Source: Calendula officinalis
Taxonomy: Eukaryota > Streptophyta > Magnoliopsida > Asterales > Asteraceae
Assembly (NCBI GenBank): GCA_963853835.1
Contig: OY970828.1
Location: 59,202,861-59,266,860 of the forward strand
Direction of reading: 5' to 3'
Length of the DNA: 64,000 nt
The position numbers and the translations under genes were made by a program. Below the pieces are notes generated by a model. The model was not told where the DNA came from. It made no database searches and saw only the letters and a program-made list of their open reading frames with translations. Shown here in pieces: positions 58,001 through 64,000 of this stretch (the first letter of the stretch is position 1; each line of letters starts with the position of its first letter).

Positions 58001-60679
58001 GCGAAGGTTGTCTTTAGGGTCAATTTTCTCAAACACAACATCTCCCACCTCGGATTCCTCACCATCTACATGAAGCAAATCCTCGAACTCTTGGAGATCT
58101 CGGATTGTTTCATCGGAATCAATAGTGAAATCACCTTTTGTGGTGACATCATTACAATCGAGGTCGAGAAAGGACGTAACCTCCTCATCGATACATGAAT
58201 CGATAACATCAATGAAATAACAAGAATCATCGGATTTGGAGGTATGCTTCATGGCTTTCTCAATAGAGAAGGTGACCCTATCATCATCTATTCCTAGACT
58301 TAGTTGTTTCTTAGACACATGAAACATGGCGTCCGCCGTGTTCAAGAAAGGTCTACCTAGAATTAGCGGGACTTTGGGATCCACATCCATTTCTAGGACA
58401 ACGAAGTCTACGGGGAATACGAATTTATCAACCCTAACAGGTACATTTTCTGCTATGCCAATGGGATATGTGTATGAAAGGTTTGCTAATCTCAAGATCA
58501 TCCTAGTCGGCTTAAAATCGGTTAATCCTATTTTTGTAGCTATCGACAAGGGCATTAAACTAATACTAGCACCTAAATCTGCTAGACCATTACAAACCGG
58601 TAAATTATTAAAGAGACAAGGGATTATGAAACTCCCTGGGTCCTCTAGCTTTGGTGGCATCTTGGATTCTATGATCGCCGAGCATTCTTCACTCAACACA
58701 GCTGAAGATGCTTCCTCCAATTGCACTTTATTTGACACCAAATCCTTAATAAACTTTCCATAATTTGGCATACCTGCCAACATATCAACCAAAGGCACGT
58801 TAATGCGTACCTGTTTAATCATTTCAACAAACTTACCATATTTTTCTTTGAGCTTTTCCTTTCTCAACCGTTGTGGGAAAGGAACTTTAGGTAGGTAAGA
58901 GTTTGTTGTTGCTTCCTTCTTTGATTCACTCTTCTTCGGTTCATCTTTTTCTTTAATCTTCTCAACAATCACCCCTTCTTCAATCATTGGTGTCCCCTCT
59001 TCTACAAGTACCTGTTCACTAGAATTATTATTAGTAATTTTAACCATTGGTGAACTTACCTCTTTACCACTTCGTGTGGTAATGGCTTTGATATCCCTTG
59101 AGTTGTTAAAGTCTCCTTTGGGATTCACTTGGGTAGAAGGGGGTAAATTGCCTTGAGGTCTTTCGGTTAAGGCTTGGGCAATTCTCCCAATATCTCTCTC
59201 TAAGTTTTGAATGGTGGCTTGTTGGTTTCTAATACATTGTTTCATCTCTTTCGAGTCTTGTTTGGTTTCTTCATTTGTTTTGGCTTGGCTAGCCATAAAT
59301 TGACCAAACATGCTCTCGAGAGACATTTGCTCTTCGGGCTTTGAACTCGAACCGGGTGTGTTAGAATTATTTCGGGGAGGGTAATTTGGTTGGTTATTTT
59401 GAGAGAAACCGGGTGGATGTGATGGTCTAGGGGGGAAATTATTGTTATTATTGTTGTAACCCCTATTGTTGTTGTATCCTTGGTTTCCTCGTTGATAGTT
59501 TTGCCCGTAACCTTGGTTTAAATAATTAACCTCCTCCTCGGTCATCATCGGTTGGTGTTGTTGACATTCCTTTGCAAGGTGGGGTCCACCGCATTTATCA
59601 CAACCAACCTGTACCGCATGTAAAGAAGATGTTATTTTATCTAATTTACGTTCTAACATTACCTGGTTATTCTTTATGGCGGCGACTTCATCATTTTGTC
59701 TATCGTCAACCGCATTGACCGAACCCGTTTGCTTTCCGGCTCTTCTATCGGTGGCCCATTCCGCATTATGCATGGCCATATCCTCCAAAAGTTGATATCC
59801 TTCCGTAGGGGTTTTATACATGAATATTCCACCACTCGATGAATCAAGGGTGGATCGAGCATTATTAGACAAACCCCTATAGAAGAGATGGACGATATCA
59901 CTCTTTTCAAACCCATGATTTGGGCATCTCCTCAACATTCCTTTGAAACGTTCCCATGCTTCCGTTAGTGTTTCCCCAGCTTCCTGTTGAAAAGCCATAA
60001 TATCAGTTTTTAATTTATCCGCTTTCGCGGGTGGAAAATAACGGTGTATAAATCGACTTCGGAGTTCTTCCCAAGTCGAAATGGAGTTTGGCTCAAGGGA
60101 TTTAACCCAGATTTTTGCCTCTCCAATTAGACTAAAAGGGAAGAGTCGAAGTCGTATCGCATCTTGCGAAACGTTAGGAATCCTAAACAATTGGCATATG
60201 TCATTAAAGCACTCAATATGGTGATTTGGGTCATTTGTGAGTCTACCATCATAACCCAAGTCACGAACCATACTAAGGAATTGACTTTTTATTTCAAAAT
60301 TTATGCCATTTATTTCCGGAAGTCTAATTGCCGGAATGGCATCAACCGGGGCATTTTGCCTCGTTTGCCACATCGGACGTTCCGGTGGTGGGTCTCGATC
60401 ACCCATTTGGTTATCAAGAATCGGCTCTTGATTAACTATTGGTTCTAAATTAACAGGAGTTTGCTCCTGATTTTCAGAACTTTGGACTTGAACTTCAAAA
60501 AGCGGGTTTTGATTTTCAAGACTCGGTTCCCCAATATTTTGAGCTTTCTTTATGGTTGCGTTGTATCTTGCTTCTAATTGAATCATCTGTCTCCTTCGAA
60601 AAAGTTTCTCTGGATCAGAGGACGGTGGGGGTTGATCAGCTTTAGACTTTTTGCCTCTAAGAGTATTCTTATTGCTCAT
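55034..60679 (-). CDS. Athila gag-pol polyprotein, intact
   Basis: Uninterrupted frame of 1881 residues from ATG 60679; an ATG 11 codons earlier (60712) is also in frame, but the start MSNKNTL fits Athila better. Order, approximate residues: gag core (150-300), CCHC knuckle CDKCGGPHLAKEC (near 360), a Gly/Asn-rich linker, protease with DLGAS (near 700), reverse transcriptase (about 985-1165, with WVSPVQVVPKKGG, RKLNDATRKDHFPLPFIDQM and active site FMDD), RNase H (about 1295-1410, CDASDYALGAVL, TEKELLAVV, YTDHSAL), and integrase with HHCC (about 1510-1560) and the D,D,E core (WGIDFMGPF, SDRGTHF, QVENTNR). All catalytic residues I checked are present. FMDD instead of YVDD or YMDD is usual in this lineage. 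The product could still be functional. Confidence 0.95.
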   Translation of the reverse strand: MSNKNTLRGKKSKADQPPPSSDPEKLFRRRQMIQLEARYNATIKKAQNIGEPSLENQNPLFEVQVQSSENQEQTPVNLEPIVNQEPILDNQMGDRDPPPERPMWQTRQNAPVDAIPAIRLPEINGINFEIKSQFLSMVRDLGYDGRLTNDPNHHIECFNDICQLFRIPNVSQDAIRLRLFPFSLIGEAKIWVKSLEPNSISTWEELRSRFIHRYFPPAKADKLKTDIMAFQQEAGETLTEAWERFKGMLRRCPNHGFEKSDIVHLFYRGLSNNARSTLDSSSGGIFMYKTPTEGYQLLEDMAMHNAEWATDRRAGKQTGSVNAVDDRQNDEVAAIKNNQVMLERKLDKITSSLHAVQVGCDKCGGPHLAKECQQHQPMMTEEEVNYLNQGYGQNYQRGNQGYNNNRGYNNNNNNFPPRPSHPPGFSQNNQPNYPPRNNSNTPGSSSKPEEQMSLESMFGQFMASQAKTNEETKQDSKEMKQCIRNQQATIQNLERDIGRIAQALTERPQGNLPPSTQVNPKGDFNNSRDIKAITTRSGKEVSSPMVKITNNNSSEQVLVEEGTPMIEEGVIVEKIKEKDEPKKSESKKEATTNSYLPKVPFPQRLRKEKLKEKYGKFVEMIKQVRINVPLVDMLAGMPNYGKFIKDLVSNKVQLEEASSAVLSEECSAIIESKMPPKLEDPGSFIIPCLFNNLPVCNGLADLGASISLMPLSIATKIGLTDFKPTRMILRLANLSYTYPIGIAENVPVRVDKFVFPVDFVVLEMDVDPKVPLILGRPFLNTADAMFHVSKKQLSLGIDDDRVTFSIEKAMKHTSKSDDSCYFIDVIDSCIDEEVTSFLDLDCNDVTTKGDFTIDSDETIRDLQEFEDLLHVDGEESEVGDVVFEKIDPKDNLRIKTSLEEPPTLELKTLPNHLEYAFLEGDSSLPVIISSNLSSTEKADLIKILKTHRQAIAWKTADIPGINPAYCTHKILMEENFKPSVQRQRRLNPNVKDVVKKEVLKLLDAGLIYPISDSPWVSPVQVVPKKGGMTVIKNEKGELIPTRTVTGWRVCIDYRKLNDATRKDHFPLPFIDQMLERLAGNNFYCFLDGFSGYFQIPIDPLDQEKTTFTCPFGTFAYRRMPFGLCNAPATFQRCMTAIFQDMIEDCMEVFMDDFSVFGNSFTSCLANLERILRRCEESNLVLNWEKCHFMVREGIVLGHKISEKGIEVDKAKIDVISKLPPPSNVKAVRSFLGHAGFYRRFIKDFSKITRPMTHLLEKDIPFVFSNECVESFDLLKEKLTEAPIMVSPDWELPFELMCDASDYALGAVLGQRKNNHFQPIYYASRTLNGAQVNYTTTEKELLAVVFAFDKFRPYLVLSKTIVYTDHSALKHLFAKQDAKPRLIRWILLLQEFDIEIKDKKGAENLAADHLSRLENPYLEECDENGINDKFPDEFLEVVNALQVSDDPWFADMANYLAAGILVKGMTHQQKGKFFSDLKYYYWENPYLFRVGPDFVHRRCVYGEEACVILNECHKGPTGGHFGPNLTARKVLDAGFYWPTIFKDSYKLVKACDACQRTGSISKRDEMPQHSIQVCEVFDVWGIDFMGPFPSSHGNKYILVAVDYVSKWAEAKALPTNDARVVVKFVQALFCRFGCPRALISDRGTHFANHLMEKTLQRYGVHHRFSTSYHPQTSGQVENTNRALKRILEKTIDRNPKIWSQKLDDALWAFRTAFKTPTGYTPYRMVYGKACHIPIEIEHKAFWALHECNMDVIMAGHNRQFQLNVLTEERSHAYENSRIYKENTKRWHDNKLKTFKCFKPGDKVLIYQSRYKFSPGKLKSKWAGPYTVVQQKPSGYVELICDSGRFSINGHRLKLYHEGNGNFEKEKLEEEEVIHFISVGARK

Positions 60680-60835
60680 GCACCTGCACAACTCAAGGCG
60701 AAGAGTTAACACGCAACTGATAGACAGAATAAAGGAAAACAGAAATTACAAATTAAATAACTTATTTAAGAATAAATTCCTAAATAAGGATCAATTAACT
60801 AATTAACTTTCAAAAACCTAAAAACATAAAACCGT

Positions 60836-60853
60836 TCCCCGGCAGCGGCGCCA
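60836..60853 (-). other. Athila primer-binding site (tRNA-Asp type)
   Basis: On the minus strand TGGCGCCGCTGCCGGGGA, six bases from the LTR edge. It differs at one position (C for T) from the usual Athila TGGCGCCGTTGCCGGGGA. Confidence 0.85.
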
Positions 60854-60859
60854 AAAACT

Positions 60860-62202
60860 TGATGCGTTAGATCTAGTTATAAAATTAAATCTCCTAAATA
60901 CCACTAATCTAGACTACCACATTCATAGGCAAGTATACCTAATCGTGGGTAATATAGGTTAGGCAAGTATTTCGGGTTATCGAATCCACAGGGAATAGTT
61001 TATGTAATCCAATTAAAGAAAGTTAAAGAATTAATCAAGAAAAGATTTTTGTTCATGTTTTGACTGATATGAAATGGAATAAATGTTTGAAATGACAGAA
61101 ACGCAAATTTAAACGTTTGAAATTTGATTTAAGGGATATTCACTATGTATGGATTCATCTAGTACCAAGTATGGTTATTAAGCACCGGCTTGTTTAATGT
61201 TCTAGAAGTCACGGTATTAGATTTCTCTCAATTCCATTTAATAAATTAAATACAACTAATAGGAATTTCTTCTCTCAAAAGTTATAATTAATCACACTTC
61301 TATTTGTTGAAATTACCGTCTTGAATTAACTATGACCTCTAACCTAGAATTCTCATTACTAGGGTTGAATTTCTTGTTTAATCTAACTTATTGGAATCTT
61401 GTCTCTAATCCCTATTTCTAGTGAATTACCAACTAGGTCATAATGAAAAGTTGGGGAAGTAATCAATAGAATCAAATGTTGTCAATATCTAATTTAATCA
61501 ATTACCAACGATAAAGAAACGAAAATTCATAAATTAAACCAAGAAGAGTAATTAAACTTCAAAAATTGTTTTGAACACAAACAAACCCTAAAATTAAACC
61601 ATACTTAATCCTAGAATCATCCAAACATAGCAAATATAAAGATTACTAGCACATAGACATGCTAGAAATCAACAAACAAGAGTTAAAGTATAGAATTACA
61701 ACCATAGACTTAATCCAAAATGTTTGAGAATCAATGATTGCTATAAACTTGACAAAACCCTTGATAAACTGCTTCCAAAATCGTCCAGGTAACTGCCCAA
61801 AAACACACTAGAAGAAAAAGATCACTGACATTTCCCTTTGATCTGGTATAAAACACGATCAGAGGCGCATAGTTCACGGCGCGAACTATAGTTCGCGTCG
61901 TGAACTTCCTGTTTTGATGACATAACGATCGGTAACTCTCGATAACGAACGCGAAGACCATACAGGGACTTTGGTGACTGATCGTGAATAGTTCACGATC
62001 AGTTCACGATCGTGAACTCTTTTTGCCTTATAATTTTGTATTTTTCTTCATCTTTTGGCCCGTTTTTGGCACCTCTTTCGATATATCACCTGAAATGTAA
62101 CATAAACACATAATTGAGTAATATCACATGTATTTGCTTCTAAAACGTACTCAAAATTGACGATATTGACGGGTTTGAACGTGTCTAAAAACGTCAATAT
62201 CA
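60860..62202 (-). repeat. 5' LTR of the Athila element (1343 bp)
   Basis: Same length as the other LTR with six substitutions seen, all in the part near 61108-61680. Palindrome clusters at 61872-61905 and 62002-62017 are identical to those of the 3' LTR. Confidence 0.95.
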
Positions 62203-62737
62203 GTCCCCAAGTAAGGGTAACATCATTAAAGGCCAGGCGGTCAACGTAGAAAAAACCGTACTTCCAATCGCCGATAGAATCTTTTAATCCAGAGATCCTT
62301 TCGTTCCTGCCAGGCCGATGGGTGAACACGGCCCAGTCGCCTCGACCAGTGACCACATATAGGTTGCGGAAAAGCTTGGTGGAAAGAGGAATTCCGAGAG
62401 CACGGCTGGACATGATGAAGCCAATAATCTTTCTAAAAGAATTTGGAGCAAGCTGCGCCAAATGAAGGCCAAGATCTTGGAGCAGAGTGAGGATAAAATC
62501 GTCGACGGGAAACCTTAACCCGCCTATAAGAAATTGAAGGTATACTGGCTCAAACCCTTCCGGAGCCGAACGGATAGTATCAGAAGCACCAGGAAGGAGA
62601 AGTTGGTAACAGCGATCGACATGATAATCATCATAAATCGCATTCAAATCAGGAGGAGTAAGATTGGTATGAGTATTCGCGGCGGTTCTTTGAACAGTTT
62701 TCTCAGATTTTTCCTTTGGGGCTTTGTCTTTCCTCAT
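62203..62737 (-). pseudogene. Antisense gene of the Tat element, 5' part of exon 1
   Basis: Opens at ATG 62737 and runs to the Athila edge. After a basic start (MRKDKAPKEKSEK) it contains a helical domain with PVYLQFLIGGLRFPVDDF, LAQLAPNSFRKIIGFI, GRGDWAVFTHRPG and WKYGFFYVD. This fits the family annotated as putative gypsy-type transposon (Transposase_28), found in Tat elements. Its frame is the same as that of 49185-49705 once one copy of the 5-bp target duplication is discounted. The whole three-exon gene would have been 784 codons plus stop. The Athila insertion therefore broke an otherwise open gene. A TATA-like tctatatattc (minus strand, about 62869-62879) lies ~135 bp upstream. Confidence 0.8.
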
Positions 62738-63043
62738 ATTTTCAAATTCTGGAAGATTGAAGGAGAAGTTTATAAAAACTGAAGGCGATTAAGAAATTTT
62801 ACGCTCAAGAAATCGAAGGGGTTTAAGGAATCTATGTGGAAAAGAGGAGTTGAAATCAATAAATAAAGAATATATAGAAGGGGGAAATAAAGAGACGTTT
62901 CTTTATGATAGGGCAACGGTCAGAAGTTCAACGGTCGAAAAAAGGGGTAACGGTCATTTTATGGAGGTGACAGGCGCCCAGTGAAAGAATAACAAGTTCA
63001 ATCAAACGTTCCCACGAGTAACCCTTTTTGAACTTGGGGGACT
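62738..63043 (-). promoter_or_regulatory. Probable promoter/leader of the Tat antisense gene
   Basis: 306 bp between the antisense ATG and the 3' LTR. On the minus strand it contains CTTCTATATATTCTTTATTT (around 62863-62882), a plausible TATA box. The plus-strand purine tract of the element is at its right edge (63034-63042). Confidence 0.4.
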
Positions 63044-63615
63044 TAATGAGGTATACCGCGTATACCTTCCTGACCAAGTGACCGGACGCAATTCTCCTGC
63101 ATAAAGGGAAGCTATGAACACAGAGGAATTGACAATCCCGAGGTTTAATCCAAGCGTCGCGCGGAAACAGCGGAAAGGATACCTTCCGGGCACCATCGCA
63201 ATAAATGCGACCAAGTCCCTAGGGCGGCTGTAGCGTAAAGCCCGGGTATTACCCTCCGGATCGAAGCCTCTTGCGGTGACCTAATATCCATAAGACTCGG
63301 AAAGGACCGGTCCGAAAGGTGCAGTCTCCTTTTCCCGCTTAAAGAAGACTGGCTATAAATATGATTGTCCCATGATCAGCAGAGGACCAAGCTTCCGGTA
63401 CATTTATTACACTCATCATTTATTACTAGCATTCAATACGATTTACACCGATTACGACCTTACGTCACTTATACATATCGATTTCTAACTTGAGCGTCGG
63501 AGTGTTCTCACGGGAAATTCCCCGGGGAGCATCTGACTAAGAGTTGCTCGGTTGTTTGCAGGATCTACGAAGGAACAGTGTTCGTCCAACCTTCCGGAGG
63601 ATTCGTGAACCAACA
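63044..63615 (+). repeat. 3' LTR of the Tat-type element (572 bp)
   Basis: Matches the 5' LTR except for a 1-bp insertion (ccgagg/ccgag), a 3-bp insertion (atgatcagc/atgagc) and two substitutions. It ends CCAACA followed by the AATAT duplication. Confidence 0.95.
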
Positions 63616-63740
63616 AATATAGATTTCATTTTCTGCTATCATAAACTTTGGAGAAATGATATTGCACACTACTTATTTTATTACTCTTTTAATCGATATA
63701 ACTTTTCCAAATCAAATGATTAGATTATAAAAATATTTAA

Positions 63741-63855
63741 GGTATGTTTGGGAAAACTTATTTAAGGAGCTTATTAAGCTTAAAAATGCATTAATTTTCG
63801 AGCTTAATAAGATAATAAACTTAAAAACACTTTAAATAAGCTTTCCCAAACATGG
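63741..63855. mobile_element. Short MITE related to the one at 13802 (~115 bp)
   Basis: Left end GGTATGTTTGGGAAAACTTA; complement of the right end CCATGTTTGGGAAAGCTTATT. The interior is AAGCTTAATAAG-like palindromes, as in the 13802-14145 element. The target duplication is not clear. Confidence 0.6.
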
Positions 63856-63952
63856 TTTTACTAGAGTTCGCATGTCAATTATTTTTCTAAACATAGTTCT
63901 TATCTTTGGTGATTCTTAAATTCACAACTATTTAGTTAGTGGATTAAATATA

Positions 63953-64000
63953 CTTCCTCCGATTCAAAATAAGTGATACACTTTCCCTTTTTCGGTGATT
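63953..64000. mobile_element. Left end of a Stowaway-like MITE, cut by window edge
   Basis: TA then CTTCCTCCGATTCAAAATAAG, a known Stowaway terminus form. The other end is outside the window. Confidence 0.55.

Larger units (their letters stand above)
49706..62202 (-). mobile_element. Athila-type retrotransposon nested in the Tat element
   Basis: Two 1343-bp LTRs (49706-51048, 60860-62202) flanked by GTCCC (49701-49705, 62203-62207). Transcribed on the minus strand, so the right LTR is the 5' LTR. The primer-binding site (minus strand, TGGCGCCGCTGCCGGGGA, 60836-60853) is the tRNA-Asp type typical of Athila. Order on the minus strand: gag-pol (60679-55034), env-like gene (54485-52252), a long untranslated tail, 3' LTR. 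I count six substitutions between the LTRs and no indels. The element is young and structurally complete. Confidence 0.96.
41291..63615 (+). mobile_element. Ty3/gypsy Tat-type retrotransposon with nested Athila
   Basis: 5' LTR 41291-41858 and 3' LTR 63044-63615, flanked by AATAT (41286-41290 and 63616-63620). The primer-binding site follows the 5' LTR and a G-rich purine tract (TTGGGGGAC) precedes the 3' LTR. Gag-pol (41889-47177) is on the plus strand; a spliced gene lies on the minus strand between pol and the 3' LTR. The two RNase H domains and the antisense gene put it in the Tat group. Removing the Athila insertion (12.5 kb) leaves an element of about 9.8 kb. The LTRs differ by about two substitutions plus indels of 1 and 3 bp, so the insertion is recent. 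Confidence 0.95.

Noticed and set aside
58326..58763. 145-codon plus-strand frame
   Set aside because: Shadow of the Athila protease region on the opposite strand.
1..64000. tRNA, rRNA or known small-RNA genes
   Set aside because: None seen by eye; the only tRNA-related sequences are the retroelement primer-binding sites.

Overview
The window looks like nuclear DNA of a flowering plant, most likely a eudicot. The genes have plant GT-AG introns, the background is AT-rich, and there are dense plant-type transposons: LTR retrotransposons of Copia, Tat and Athila type, PIF/Harbinger, hAT, Mutator and Stowaway MITEs, and an L1-type LINE remnant. The family (Asteraceae?) is a guess; no species call is possible from sequence alone.

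Layout. 1-9723 is the right part of an old Copia-type LTR element (primer-binding site at 124-135, gag at 3070-3821, 3' LTR ending at 9723). It is riddled with later insertions: a Harbinger MITE, a (TA)n-flanked MITE, a hAT MITE and a 1.7-kb solo LTR. 9724-41290 is gene-bearing. It holds a sorting-nexin gene fragment (11399-11943), an atypical LRR receptor kinase of the IMK2 type (13014-16307, minus), a PRA1 protein (21469-22107, minus), a small Sel1/TPR-like protein (23517-24344, minus), a tandem pair of Harbinger elements with a nearly intact transposase (25619-27877), a LINE remnant (29340-30390), a sororin-like gene fragment (30573-31215), a four-exon class III peroxidase (35326-37227, plus) and a complete 14-exon ETG1/MCM-binding-protein gene (37851-41003, minus). 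Several Harbinger, hAT, Mutator and Stowaway MITEs lie between and inside these genes.

41291-63615 is one young Ty3/gypsy Tat-type element (target duplication AATAT, LTRs of 568 and 572 bp). It carries gag-pol on the plus strand and a spliced three-exon gene on the antisense strand. A young Athila element (49706-62202, minus strand, target duplication GTTCC read as GTCCC on plus, two 1343-bp LTRs) has inserted into exon 1 of that antisense gene. The Athila has an uninterrupted gag-pol of about 1881 residues and a frameshifted env-like gene whose first exon appears to be only four codons.

How it fits together. The host genes cover ordinary functions: receptor signalling, Rab/vesicle traffic, cell-wall peroxidase and DNA replication/cohesion. 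Most of the unusual biology is in the mobile DNA: a spliced antisense gene facing the Tat pol tail-to-tail, perfect GTTC-nnnnn-GAAC type palindromes shared by unrelated LTRs, two Harbinger elements sharing one TTA, and a retroelement inserted directly upstream of an E2F-site cluster at ETG1.
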